A stretch of 64,000 nt of DNA, from NCBI GenBank assembly GCA_036245805.1, contig BTRK01000001.1:25055087-25119086 (forward strand), given 5' to 3'. The notes beneath the pieces are model-generated. The model had not been told where the DNA came from and searched no databases. It saw only the letters and a list, made by a program, of their open reading frames with translations. A program made the position numbers and the translations under genes. Shown in pieces: positions 26,320 through 39,156 of the stretch. How positions within the stretch are numbered: the first letter of the stretch is position 1; every line of letters starts with the position of its first letter. The stretch comes from Pristionchus mayeri (lineage: Eukaryota; Nematoda; Chromadorea; Rhabditida; Neodiplogasteridae).

Positions 26320-28542
26320 TCACATACAGTATATCTTATTAAATTCTTTAGCTTGAATACCTCCATATCTGCCAGAATAGAGTGGCGACTGACGTGTATT
26401 GATGTAGTGATGGGAGGGGTCGCTGAGGAGGGAGGAGGAAGGGCCGAGGGAGGGAGGTCCAGCTGCCCCCACTGACGACTCCGTCAGATACGAAGTGGGG
26501 GGACGGGCTGGAGCACCCAATCGACCCGCCCCAGCGAGAGAAGTCGAGTACGGTTGGAACTGAAGATGGGATGATGGGCAGGAAGGGATATGTTTATAGG
26601 GTCTGCGTGTGTAGTTTAATCATACTCCATCTCGTCATAATGCAATACAACACCCATACTGCGTGTGAAAGATGAGAATTAAAAGTTCGAGAACGGAATT
26701 CAACACCACGAAGGTCCTGCCACCCCCGCATCTAATTGTTCTCACATTTCAGGGCACCATCGCATCAACACATTTCCTCATTATATTAACCAGTAGTCCT
26801 CTCTCTCTCCTCACCTTGGTGTATGATGCAGTGGGGGCGAGTCTCTTAGCAGGAGGAAGACTCGAGGAGGGCATCGTCATCAGATGGGCACCTGCAATGG
26901 AGAAAGGTCTTTTCGATCAAACTAGGGAGAGCAGAGGTCGCCCTGCTCCTTCTCTCCCCTTCACGCCTCATTAATTCCCCGCTCCTACTCCATGCCAACA
27001 ATAGCAACATTTTCTCGTCAATTCTTCGAATGAATCTTTTATAGAAGCACTCTCGAAATTAACTCGAGACGAAAGAGATCAATGCAGATATCTCTTCGAC
27101 TGACCTCTCTTCTGCATCATTGGTCCCCCTCCCACTCCCATTCCTCCTCCCATGGGCATGCTCATTCCCATGGACACGGCCGGCGAGTTCCCTCTCCTCA
27201 CTGAGTCATCTCCCACCAGTGTCCGACGTTTGATGTCCACTTTGATGTGCTTCCTGCCAACAAGTACTTTATTATGCATTCCTGATACATTTAAGATCTA
27301 GCGGAATATGGATTTTCCATTAAAACCCTTATAAATATATTTCTTTCTCCCCTCTGTCCATCATCTCCCCCTGCCCACTCACATTGTTCTCTGCTGCACA
27401 CTATCCGATATCGTGTCCAATTCATGCGCGAATCTGCAGTGAGAAAGAATCTGCGTAAAAATAGGAAATTATTTTCATCCACAGTTGTTTGTCATTCCTA
27501 CTATTTTATCCGTCTCGTTAAGTAATGGACAAAACAATCTGCTAAGGTTAATAATGGTAAACAGCAAAAAATAGAAAAAAATATAACTATTTCTCGTTCT
27601 CGAATGGGTCTCACAAATGGGTCTCTCTTGTCAGTCCCTTCTCAGCCCATCTCTCCACTCTTCGATACCTCGTGAGTGAGTCTCTCAACTTGGCGATATC
27701 AGCATCCGTCCACTTGTTGTCTTCGTTGTCGCCCGTCTCTCCTGGATTCGCACTGCCTGCAATGCCCCCCTCGTCATTCCTCCCCTCTCCCTTACGTGAG
27801 AAGTGTCTCCCTTCCCCCTCGGAACAAGATAATAACATATTAAAGTCTCGAGTAACACGAGCAATTGGCTGACCCTGTAATGCGAGAGTGAGGTCTCCTA
27901 ACCGCTGGAAGGCATGGCCAGCTGTGAGGAACACTTCCGCCACCTGCAATCAGTCCATCTTCACCACCACTCTACTGTAGGTACTGTATTAGGTATGCCA
28001 CAGAAGGTTCTACGAAACACACACCAAATACATCTATCAAGCTACAGAGAACGAAGGACCTCATGAATTGAGAAAAAGCACTCATCAATTTTCCACGCGT
28101 ATACTGGTCAACAACAGTGTTAACTCGTTCTGATAATAGGAACAAAAATAATGACTGCATGAGAAAGAGAAAATGAAGTAATCCTAAAGGAGGAATTAGT
28201 TCCATCTAGTGAGAAACAGTGGTGGATAACAATCGGCGGAGAGACTAATACGAGTGCCTTCGAACACAAATGATGTATATGATGCATGTCCATCTGGTCC
28301 ATGAATACTGGTCCATGAATGGTCCATGAATGAATGGCTACTGGTCCATGAATGGTCTTTAAAATGAGGCTTCACCATTGAAGAGTGGTTAATGAGATAG
28401 AATGGCTTACCTTGGTGACGTTATTTCTTGCTTCAGTGTTATTGGTGGAGGTGGATGTAGAGGGGAGAGAGGATGGTCCTCCCAACCCCACTCCACTGCT
28501 GGTCGATGGACCCGCTGAGGGGACCATCCCACTACGATTCAT
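26320..28542 (-). CDS. BAP18 homolog (chromatin complex subunit)
   Basis: Exons in order: 28542-28411, 27943-27874, 27756-27669, 27433-27383, 27253-27105, 26891-26815 and 26559 to 26361 or 26320. The blocks match human BAP18 (C17orf49): KVAEVFLTAGHAFQRLGDLT (family KVGEIFSAAGAAFTKLGEL), a SANT-like stretch KWTDADIAKLRDSL...RFAHELDTIS, then VQQRTMKHIKVDIKRRTL. A Pro/Ser/Gly/Met-rich tail follows. BAP18 is a nuclear subunit of BPTF/NURF and MLL1-type complexes and reads H3K4me3-marked promoters with its partners. The 3' end is ambiguous: read-through ends at TGA 26322-26320, while splicing GTATTC to TTTTTAG would add a tiny exon (26258-26251) inside the MITE. Either way the product is about 257-270 aa. 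Confidence 0.85.
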
Positions 28543-28867
28543 CCCTTTGATTAAGGGTTATTAGAGGAGAATGAGTTCACATTCACACAGATATTCCAAG
28601 TGATTAAGGAATACACTTCGATTTACAGAAGATAAAAGAAAAATCGAATTTAATAATATCTTTATCACAAAAAACATTATTAGCAAAAAAATAATGGGAA
28701 TATTGACTAGTGTTCATGGATGATGAGGTTGAAACAAAACTGTGAAAAACTCAATGATGGAATCAGTAGAATAGAAATGACCCGTGGAAATGGTACTTCT
28801 AGTTAGCTATCACATTGAATGGATCAATAGTCGTTCATTGACTACCGTACTCTCTTCATACCATAGT

Positions 28868-30001
28868 CTACTGCTCTCCTCCCTGATCAGGGTTGACTGC
28901 ATTGGACACGAGGACGAAGATGACGACGGGAACGATGTACATCCACTGCAATCTCCATTATGCCCCTTCCCTCTCCTTCCCTCTCACATATTTGGCGAGG
29001 AAGCTTCTGTTGTCGCTCTCGGCCCCGTGCTGTCGTGCCCTCTTCTCCTTCTCCATCTTGTCCAGATATGATTGAGTGTCGGGGGAGGGCAGAGTCGACT
29101 CAGTGGCCACAACCACTGTCGCATGGGCAGAGTCGGAGGAGGAGACCTGGAGAGAGGAGGTCAGGGGAGGGGGGGGGGCTGATTGGGACTCACTTCGGGA
29201 CACTCCTCGTCGTTGTTGAGGAAGAGAGGGTCGGGGAAGAGCGTGGCAGAGAGGAGCGATCGAGTGCGGGGAGAGATCGTGATGAACAACTCGTGCATCA
29301 GACGAGCACGAAGGATCAGACACTCAAATATGGAGTCACCGAGAGGAACGCAGTCAATCATTCAATGTCAATTCAACTAGTATAAGAAGAATGGAGCAAA
29401 ATAATACCGGCTTGGCGGAAGAGTAAACGGGCTTGTTGGGATTAGCAGTAGAGACAGATCTGATCTGGTACAGGCCATCCCTCAAAGGATCATCGCAACG
29501 TTGATTGATCTCGTCAATCTCACTTCTGCTGGGTAAGGAGAGTGCCCAGTTGCTTCGCTTCAGAATGAGCCTTGAAAGTGCCCGAGTAGTTCCCCTCAAT
29601 CGATTGCAGACTGATCTTTCCCAGAGTGTACGTCGTCCTCCAATCTGTTCAAATGTAAAGATTTATTCGTTGCATTTTCCAGCTGTATCTAGTGTGCCCA
29701 CATGACCTAATTGCGTGCAATTCCAATTAGGTTCCCCTCCCTCAGTCCATCACTCAGATGGCACTAGATAAGGCTGACTCATCCCCTCCCTCTCCTCTCA
29801 TCATTTCCTTCTCCCCTTCTCCTCACCATCGACGGAGTACTCCACCTTGACGTCGAATTCTGCCCTCGTCGCCACAATGAACAACGACGAGACGACCAGA
29901 GATAACAACATCTGAAGAGGACCAGATTAGAGTAGATTGAGAGGAGTCCCTCCGAAAGATTCAAGTGGATGAGATACGTTAATGAGGGCACGAGAACCCA
30001 T
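28868..30001 (-). CDS. ER membrane protein complex subunit 10 (EMC10)
   Basis: Exons: 30001-29978, 29911-29827, 29644-29408, 29322-29194, 29146-28988 and 28945-28868. A signal peptide (exons 1-2, LLSLVVSSLFIVATRA) leads to a lumenal beta domain (GKISLQSIEGNYSG; DGLYQIRS), then LDKMEKEKRAR, FLAKYWMYIVPVVIFVLVSN (the EMC10 hallmark AKYWMYI...P plus the TM helix) and a short Gly/Gln tail ending at TAG 28870-28868. The EMC inserts tail-anchored and multipass proteins into the ER membrane. In the 29644-29408 exon the frame changes near 29545: LGTLLTQQK runs into TGA, while the next frame gives EIDEINQRC and continues correctly. No intron accounts for this, so there is an indel here, real or in the assembly. 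Confidence 0.85.
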
Positions 30002-30267
30002 GATGAATCAGATGAGATGGACACGGATGGAAAATGCATTTATTCCTCCAATGGAGGGGACTAGTTCAGTACTCGCTTTCGGGTGGAAAGGGGAATACTC
30101 GCGATGGGAGGAATGAATTGCATACCCTAGAGGATGGATTAGACTGAGAAATGGTAGTGCAAGCTATACTCGTTATTCTAAAATATTGCAATCTGCATCG
30201 AAAGAATGTGCAATCTTGGTTAAATTTACAGAAACGTACAAACAAAAACAAGCTAGGAATGTGGGGA

Positions 30268-33200
30268 TCAGAACTGATGATCGGAGATGAAAAGTTCCCT
30301 GAGGGCGAATCCCTTCGTGTTCTTGAATCTGGCGACATCCTTACGAGTGATGATCCCTCGTAGACGATTGTCCTCGTTCACCACCATCAGATATCTGAAT
30401 TACACCAATCCTACTATTTATATACGCCAATTGCATGCAATGACACTTCTCAAATTATTCGCTGTCATACCTTAGTCCGAGACCGCGGAATAGTCGATAG
30501 ATAAATGGTAGACTGGCATTGAGGGGCACTCGATGGGGATGAGAGTGCATGTAGGGGGCGAGATCCATCATCGCCATCTCATCCGCCGCCCCCATCTCCA
30601 CCTTCTCCTCTCTGAGATCACGACAACTATTTGTTATCCATTTCAACGTCATTCCAGGAGGAAATACAGTAACTAAAACAGTATGAAGTGGATAAATCAA
30701 TTTCCTACTTCTCTATTTGATGGAAGGTATAACTGACTCAACATCGATGAAGTCTTGTTCACTCATCATCTCCCCCATCAGTCCCTCCTCTCCCTCTCCC
30801 ACGAATGCTCTCTTCTTGAGAAGAGCCACCAACTGGGTTCGTAGAATATAACCCTGCAGAGTAATTATTGGAGAGGTCTCTCCTCGATACCTCGGATACC
30901 TCGAGTCTTCCGTAATCGGGAAGTCTCGATGTGTCACTCTCGTCGATTCGATCCACCAATGGAAAGGCGTGGTGAGATGTAGCTGCCAAGATCTAGCAAA
31001 GGGTTTATCATACATTTGGAATAGAAAAATATCTAACTAAACGAATAAAAAAAAATTTAAAATGATAGGGGGCTAATAATATAAAATACATGATTACAGT
31101 ACTCGCTTTTAAAGAAATAAACGAGGAAGTGGTTGACTTTTTACAATACAAAATCTAATGGCACTTCAAACTAACGGTAATGCCATTCGTATTTTACGAT
31201 TAACAATAAATTGATGAACCGTACCTCCACTACTCTTCCCACTCGTACTCGCTTCTCCATTGCAACGAGGTCCGATCGCATCACCTTACTGAAAGATCAA
31301 AGATCGATAAGGAAATTCGGACATGTTCCTCTGCTCTCACTCAAATATTTCAAAAGATAATTATTAATTAATTGTACCTCGCAGTGATATTCCGTGCCAT
31401 TTTGGGTGCATTCCATCCCAGGAGGGGCACCTCAGACAGTTCGATGCACAGATCGTACAGTCCCTCACTGAAGAAGTCGCCCACCCACTTGGCGATCATC
31501 AACTGAATCAATACCGTTCCAATCTGCCCATCATCACTCCTAATCAGAAGAGAGGATGCTCACCACTAGCATGATGGGCAATCCGAATGTCATGTCCTTG
31601 GTTGCCTCTAGAATGATGGCAGTGAGTGAGATGGTCATCCTCACGACTCCTCCTAACTGAGCAGCTGCCCCCATCAGGGCGTACTTACCCGGATCGATAC
31701 CCGCCTGATCAGATTATCATCGAGAGAAACGAATATTCAAGACGACGAGTCGAATGGAAACTGACGACATTGGGGAATAGCCACTCTACTCCCAATCCGA
31801 AGAGTCTTCCCCAAGCAGCGCCAGTGAGGAGAGCGGGAATGAACACTCCTGAAGAAAGAGATGAGCCATAGATATGGAACTATGAAATCAGTAGTATGAA
31901 TACCTGATGGTACGGCCAGTCCGAATGTCCACACGGAAAGGACGAAGTATTCGATTGCGAAAATGAGCAACGTCGTCGGTTTGAAGGAACCTGGACATTA
32001 CTTAGTTTGAGACTTTAAGACGTTGAAAATAAGTGTAAAACATGAAAAGATGAAAAATAAAGCTTAATGGTGACTAACCGATGGGGGAGTGGAAGAGACT
32101 CTTGACACTCTCTTCTGGATTGGCGAAAAAGAGATTGGCGACTGCAGAGTACTCGCCCTTCTTGCAGTACAACTGCAACTCTTCCCCTCCTTCCCTCCCT
32201 CTCTCCTTCTCCTCACCCGATTCAGTCCCTCCGTCCTGTTCATTCCCAATCCGAGGGGCACGCAATCATCCACGACGAAGAGAGTGACGAAGCCAGTGAA
32301 GGCAGACACTGCCGCCACCAACAGAGCCTCCACCAGACGCTGCCACTTGTTAGACACGAATCTACAATGAACAAATAATTGAGCGTAGCCAGACCATCCA
32401 GTGCAATTGGTTATCCGAACCACTCAAAACCATCTATTACTACTATTCATACGAATGTTTTACTCTCGACTCTTCCACTCGAAATAGCACTAATCCATTC
32501 ATCGTAATGCACGTAGTAGGAAGAGAAAGATAAAACTAATACACCAGAGTTTTCTACAGAAGAAACAATATGGTAATAATTTAATTGAATGCTTAATTAT
32601 GCTGCAAGCCGTCAGCATATTGGACTAACTTCTTTCTGAACTCGGAGATTCGATAGTTGAGTGAATTGAAGAGTGCTCCAGTGCATCCTCCAATCACTCC
32701 CACCATCAGAAAGAGAGGAATCTCCCAGATAGTGTAACTCTTGTCCTACAGAACATACATTATCATCCACCCCTTCTGAGATTGTACATTCGTGAATAAT
32801 CGTTGTACCTCGAACACTCCAAAATTGGCGAGTCCGTTCCACGAGAGGAGTCCGCCTTGTTTGAAGTAATAAGTGAGTGTAGCGTTGAGAGTGAATGAGG
32901 AAATCATCGCAGAGAAGAACTGCAACAAAAAAAGATAGAAAGGGCAACTCAGAGAAAGCGAGATCAAAGAAGAGGCATACCATTCTCCAGGTGAGAGCTT
33001 GATTCCAGAAGGAGGCTCCTTCTTCGATTGCGAATAGTACTCCTCCGATGGGAGATCCGAAGGCAGCAGCCACTCCCGCTGCAGCACCTGCACCACACCG
33101 CTCATTTTATTCTCTCAGCGTCTTGAGATGACATGAAAATGCATTTTCAAAATCTTCTCACCTGCAGAAACGAAATCTCTCTTCTCTCGATCATTTCTGA

Positions 33201-34362
33201 ACTCTTTGAAGAAACCGGGATCAAGCTTCTTGTGCAATTTTCCTTGTGAGATACCAGCACCAATAGCACCTCCAGAATGAATCATTGGCCCTTCCTGGTT
33301 AAATAAATTACATCTAATACATTTTAATGAAATTATAGGGAGCACAAATAAAAATCCAATAAATGGACAGACCTTTCCGGCGCATAATCCTCCAGCAACT
33401 GCAGCTGATACTCCAAATACTTTGACCACAAGCGTTTTCAAGCCCACGACCTCAAAAAGATCAACTGAGACAGTAGGGTGGGATCTATCTTCTCGATAAA
33501 GAAAAATGATTACCTCGGGAATGTGAATTCCGTTGAGAAAGCACTTGATCTGCGGTATTCCGGATCCAGCTGCAATCGGCGACCAGAAGATTACCAGACA
33601 TGCTGCGAGGAAGACCTAATCGAGCACAATTTGCGATTTAACTAGGGCGAGCATTTTAAAAATGAAATGGAGAGGATATTCTGACCATGGAGCAGTTGTA
33701 TGCCATCCATGCGAGTTGCACCAGCCACATGCAACCTCCACCAGCTATCGCCTCTCCATTGTCACATCTATCGACCACTGAATGGTGTACATGAACTAAT
33801 GGGTATTAGTTAAGAAAAGACTCACGCGTTTGCAAGATGTAATGGAACTTGAAATCGGCCGATGTATGAACCAGAATGTCAATGACGATTCCCGCCAGAG
33901 CAGTGCATATACCGATAAGAAAGCAAGCTATCCATCTGTTCAATTGAATGCGACGCAAATTCAACTGCAAAAACAAATGACGTAAAATATTATAGAAAAG
34001 GTTACCTGATGGCCTGACTTGGACTCCGCGTCTCGGTAGAGCTGATTTTCACATATTTCATAGTTCAAACTCTCGAATTTGGAGGAAAGAGCGTGGTCTT
34101 CTTCGATATCTCGTCGCCCTTCCACAGCCTCGGAAATGTCATTCCGTCGAGGTCTTCTTCTCACTTGAGTCTGCGTGACTCGTTCCAATCCAACAACAGG
34201 ATCTTCATAAGGATCGATACTGGAATAGAAATTAATTTTGAAACCAAGAATTGCACCCTACCTGCTGCTAGATAGCGTCCTTTGTCTGCTCAAATTTGAG
34301 CCGATAGGAGTGCTAGCGCTGTTGTAAAACGTGCTCCTTGGTTGATTAGACGTCTCGCTCAT
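30268..34362 (-). CDS. CLC-6/CLC-7-type chloride/proton exchanger
   Basis: A long multi-exon gene. First exon 34362-34262 ([10 protein letters not shown]...); stop TGA at 30270-30268. Recognisable blocks in order: [13 protein letters not shown] (near 33,560), [11 protein letters not shown] with the gating Glu (split by the intron at 33,310), RDREKR-like [36 protein letters not shown] with the proton Glu in the EEG motif (33,060-32,980), TFTLN-like [13 protein letters not shown], and two CBS domains at the C-terminus (last block [20 protein letters not shown]). GSGIP plus EEGASFWNQ is characteristic of the lysosomal/late endosomal CLC-6/7 branch, a 2Cl-/H+ antiporter. The C. elegans counterpart would be clh-6. 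The N-terminal cytosolic part has a FESLNYE-like stretch near 34,075, also usual for this branch. Confidence 0.93.
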
Positions 34363-34452
34363 AGTCACGCATGAAAACTAAATCAATAATATATCAATAA
34401 AGCGATAAATTCAACCAATAAGAATGAACAACAATGCCGGGTGATATGAAAT

Positions 34453-34482
34453 GCGGATACGGCTTTGCCGAGCCGTATCCGT
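34453..34482. repeat. Short perfect inverted repeat
   Basis: GCGGATACGGCT (34453-34464) and AGCCGTATCCGT (34471-34482) form a 12-bp stem with a 6-nt loop, between the divergent CLC and NADAR gene starts. Confidence 0.6.
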
Positions 34483-34750
34483 AAATTCGAAAGCCGGAAA
34501 GAGCAGATTTTGAATTGTCGTGTGATCAACGTTTATGAGTCCATTTGCTGGGTCTGGCGCATTAGTGCGAAGGTTTCTTAACAACATTTTAAACAGTTTT
34601 GTTTATCGATCGATCGTTTTTTCCTTTGTTATTCCTTCCTTTTTTCAGCTGCATTTCAAATCCACAGCTCGGTTAGCTGCTTTCTGCGTGCCCCATAAAA
34701 GTCTTCACTACGCGTCCACCCATTAGCTACTAGTGACGGAAATCGTCAGT

Positions 34751-36419
34751 ATGTCGACTCCAGCTACTTGGAGAGATATTGAGCGTTCACAAAAGCGCCG
34801 CGAGAAGAATGATAGATTTCGATCGAGTCAGTTAACACAGTCCCGATACTCTTCCCGTGATCAGTTTCGCGAACCTGCGCCGCGGATGCCGGTACAACAA
34901 CCAAACAATTGGAGAAACCAGGTTTCTATCTGCAGTATTTTACTCATTAACAAGTACCTTTTTTGAAGCCAACGTGGTCTCAAGGTAACACCGGATACAT
35001 GGATTTCTCGAGTGATTCTTTCGCTATATCGAATCAAATGCCATTCCAGGTCCGATTTTTCTTTCTTTTGTTATTTTAACAATGCATTTCAGCAGAATTA
35101 CATGATGCCGAACGGACCTCAGTATGTACAACAACCGATGATGTCACAACAGTCGATGATGGTGCAACAGCCTGTGATGGTTTGTTATATCTAAGAAGTA
35201 TAATATTCGTGCTTTCAGTCGGTTCAGCAGCAGGAGTTTATTGATTACACTGTGTCTCCCACTAACATCATTTTGTTCCATGGAAAGCACTACATGAGCA
35301 CCCTCTATAAGGTTACTTTACAAGCTCATTTCGATGCTATTATTTTCCGTTTTCAGAGCCCAATGAGAATTGAGGAGTTCGAGTACCCTTCTGTTGAACA
35401 CTACTATCAGGTTTGAAAGAATACTTTATTTCGTTGAAATACCTTAGCTTAACAGGCGTGTAAACTATACACATTGGGAGGCTCAGACTTGGCTTTGCGT
35501 ATGAATAAAGTGAGCGACCCGTCGCAGTGTAAATCTGCCGTTCGGAATATACTCAATTCCGTCAATATTCCCAAGCAGAAGGTAAGTGACATCATTTTTT
35601 CAAGAACTGCATAATTCCTGCATATCTTTTTAAACATTTTTACTTGCCTCTTGACCTACATGATTGTGATTGTCTTGTTTAGATCGAATCGTGGCGTCGC
35701 ACGGAGGCTCCTGAGATTCTCGTGCATGCTAACCTGTACAAGTTCGCGCAGAATCGTGAACTTCGAGAGAAACTGCTGAGCACGGGAGATGCTCTTCTCG
35801 TTCATACTTTCGACAAGTGAGGCATTTAGGGCAAATTCTAAAGAAAAATTTTCTAAAACAATATTGTTTCGAGAAAAATCGGTTAACCTGTGCTCATTGT
35901 TTACGGAATATCTTGAGCTCGTTCATTCTTTTAACCGGGGCTTATCTCAGATATTACCCTCAGTATGGATGTCTTTGTGTTATCAGTTAATCTTCAAACG
36001 TGTTGTTCACTTTTGTAATTGTAAATTTATCTTTCGTCAATGTAAGGTTTGTTTCTGCAGGGATGATCTCTACGCTGTCGGAATGAATGAAGAGGCGACG
36101 AAGAAATGGTCGCTGGACAACAATGGAAAGCACATCCAGGTATATATCTCCAACATAATATCCATTAACCGTAAAAATCCAAGGTTCCTCGATACTTCCT
36201 AACGGACTGGTTCGTGCACGCGGACAAATTGCCCACTTACAATGGAAAGGGACGTAATATTCTGGGAATCATTCTTATGATGGTGAGTTTCATCGGCTCT
36301 CTGTTCCATTTCTAATTCTCTCCCAACAACAGATTCGCGAAGTGTTCCGTCCTGAGAATAACCGCGCCGATCCCAAAATTATGAGCCTGCTCCATAACAT
36401 GACAGGACCTCGATTCTAA
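34751..36419 (+). CDS. NADAR-domain protein (YbiA-like N-glycosidase fold), 336 aa
   Basis: Ten exons: 34751-34921, 34969-35049, 35093-35179, 35219-35311, 35357-35410, 35456-35581, 35683-35816, 36061-36139, 36184-36282 and 36333-36419; 1011 nt in phase. Residues 1-~113 are Arg/Gln-rich and low complexity (QQPMMSQQSMMVQQPVM). The rest matches the NADAR family: YPSVEHYYQACKL, ESWRRTEAP, NLYKFAQNRELREKLLSTGD, a DDLYAVGMN segment and the C-terminal GRNILGIILMMIREVF. Family members hydrolyse N-glycosidic bonds of phosphorylated ribosides or ADP-ribose adducts. The fold and the SVEHYYQ and LRxxLLxTGD motifs are seen; the substrate in this worm is unknown. The gene is divergent from the CLC gene. 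Confidence 0.85.
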
Positions 36420-36713
36420 GTTCTACTGTTAGGCCCATCGCAAGGCGATGTTGTGTTCACCATACTCTTCATAAATTATTGCTCGTCCGGGTTAATTGAA
36501 CATTTTGATGTAATCAGATCCATTAATTGTTTCTTGTTGTCCTTCCTAATATTTGTAGCAAGCGTATACTGATATAAAGTACACTCACGAGCACGATCTA
36601 AATGTTACTCTCGCATAGTTTATCTGGAGTGTTAAACATGACAACTCAATTGCGAAACAATAATTTAGTGTTGGTGGTGAGTGAGATCGGCGGGGTAATT
36701 GATTTATATTAGT

Positions 36714-37192
36714 TCACTCATCGGCTCCTCCGGTCTTCTTGGGAAGGAGGACGGAGTTGATGTTAGGCAGTACTCCTCCCTGGGCGATGGTCACTCCAGC
36801 CATGAGCTTGTTCAACTCCTCGTCGTTTCTGACTGCGAGCTGGAGATGGCGAGGGTTGATTCTGCTCTTCTTGTTATCACGGGCGGCATTACCAGCCAAC
36901 TCGAGCACCTCAGCTGCGAGGTACTCGAGCACTGCTGCCAGGTACACGGGGGCTCCCGCTCCCACACGCTGCGCGTAGTTGCCCTGAAAGAGACACAATG
37001 AATAACCACGTCTATACTATGTATATTCTATGCAAATAGGGGACATCTATCGATCTAGACATGGGAGAAACATCTCACCTTTCTGAGCATGCGATGAAGA
37101 CGTCCAACGGGGAACTGAAGACCGGCGCGGGACGAACGAGACTTGCCCTTTCCTCCCGACTTCGCTTTGCCTCCCTTTCCACGGCCAGACAT
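36714..37192 (-). CDS. Histone H2A (one intron), 127 aa
   Basis: Exons 37192-37079 and 36983-36714; 384 nt. The first exon ends HRMLRK and the second begins [20 protein letters not shown]; the acidic-patch residues [12 protein letters not shown] and the [14 protein letters not shown] block are intact. The tail PKKTGGADE has no SQ(E/D)phi motif, so it is not H2A.X, and it is not H2A.Z. A TATA box lies at 37258-37265. The GC-rich 17-bp word at 37383-37399 is shared with H4. No histone stem-loop was found within 100 bp after the stop, and with its intron this copy looks polyadenylated (replication-independent style). H2B lies head-to-head about 1.15 kb away. Confidence 0.97.
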
Positions 37193-37257
37193 TACTTGTT
37201 GTAGATTGAAGAGTGAGAAGAAACGAGGACAGTGAGTCGGCTAAATCGATCGAGAAT

Positions 37258-37265
37258 CTTTTATA
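37258..37265 (-). promoter_or_regulatory. TATA box of H2A
   Basis: TATAAAAG on the minus strand, 66-73 bp upstream of the H2A ATG. Confidence 0.7.
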
Positions 37266-37382
37266 GCCTTGCAAACGAGGGCAAGCACCGCCCCCGCGAC
37301 GCGGGCGCGTTACGTATCGGATTAGGAAAGATTGTGAAAAGCAAGAGATGCGAGGAGAGCAGACGGTTAGTCTGTTTAGGTC

Positions 37383-37399
37383 GGCGTTAGGGCGTGAGC
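37383..37399. promoter_or_regulatory. Shared histone promoter word (H2A copy)
   Basis: GGCGTTAGGGCGTGAGC (+ strand), about 190 bp upstream of the H2A start. An identical 17-mer occurs at 44675-44691 upstream of H4 in the same orientation relative to the gene. A partial form, GGCGTGAG, is in the H2A-H2B spacer at 37922-37929. Confidence 0.6.
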
Positions 37400-38345
37400 G
37401 GACATTAGGCGGAGCGTGCCATCGGGAGGATGGGTATGTATGAAAACAATCGATCTGCCTCATTCCCGCCGTCCTATCTCACTTTGCATCCTAACCGTGT
37501 CCGTCTGTGTACGATTCGTTTCACAGGCAAACCAAGTTCTTGGATGTAATCGCTTTCGCATATTGTTTTTCATTCGTTTGTTAGAAAAAGAACCGACCCG
37601 TCAGCCCGCTAAGAGAGCTCTCCCCGATGAAGACGGAAATACTGTACGGTTTTTTCCGCGAAAAAAGCGAGCGAGCCCGATGTTTTGTACAAGCTTGAGC
37701 CCACGTGACTGTATCTAGCAATATCTAGAGTGGATGATCCACAGCCAACCTAATGACCTACATACCATTTGTTAGCAGGAGTTCTACCGCACTTACCTTG
37801 TTAATTTGTAAAATCTGAACAGAAATATGAAATTAATCGAAAAATGCTAACAAAAAAATGCATTTTTCAAATGACAAAAGAGAGAAGCGCGTGCCAATCG
37901 AGGTGAGAAGCGCGAACCAATGGCGTGAGAAACGCGCGCACATTGATTAGCTCCGCCCCCTCGTGCGGCCCGGACACGGCAATTTTTTTCATCAACACAC
38001 CAGAGAAAAATGGTCCGCTAAAAATTGCCAATCAGGGTAGTGCGGTGCATTATACGTTCCTGCACGATGGTAACTTTTCAAATTAAATGTACCGTATCTC
38101 AGGCAACCTATGCCTAGCTGTTTATCAGGTAGCAATATATACTGTAGAGATACTGTATGTTTACTGTAGAGAATCTATGTATTCCTATTTTTAGCAAGTC
38201 TTTCTGTGTTTAAAAATGTTCGCGAAAGGGACCATTTCTTTCAACAGGGTGTTGATAAAAAAATTGCCGTGCCCGGATCTATTCTGGGCATCTATACCGC
38301 TGCCGTATATTTGTTTTGCACTTTGTTCTACATTCAAATTTCAGA
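37400..38345. promoter_or_regulatory. H2A-H2B bidirectional spacer
   Basis: About 0.95 kb between the shared word and the H2B start; it must contain the H2B promoter. Seen: an AGCGCG..CCAATGGCGTGAG region near 37,910-37,930 with a CCAAT box, and TACTGTA words near 38,150. The H2B ATG follows ATTTCAG at 38338-38344, a possible trans-splice or 5'UTR-intron acceptor. No gene seen. Confidence 0.45.
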
Positions 38346-38908
<563 letters not shown>

Positions 38909-39156
38909 GAAGACGATTGACTAACAATAAGGTCATCACAAGATCTCACACTACCCGTTCCCCATCTCTCACTTTATACGAACTTTCGAAGACTCGTATT
39001 TATTCTCACCCTTGTCTTAACTATTGCGCGATGCATATAAAGTATGTTTCAATTGATGTGCTTGTCATTGGGGTTATCCTGTTGCAATCTACAGACATGC
39101 CATACCTGAAAGAAGTAAATAGTGGGTATGATGAAAGGAAGGGCGCGTGACAGGTG

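Noticed and set aside
28960..29385. 141-codon + frame
   Set aside because: Antisense to EMC10 exons; low-complexity Arg/Gly/Glu.
38338..38344. H2B start interpreted as an internal exon of an upstream gene
   Set aside because: The ATG directly after the acceptor begins a complete canonical H2B, so the acceptor is best read as trans-splicing or a 5'UTR intron.
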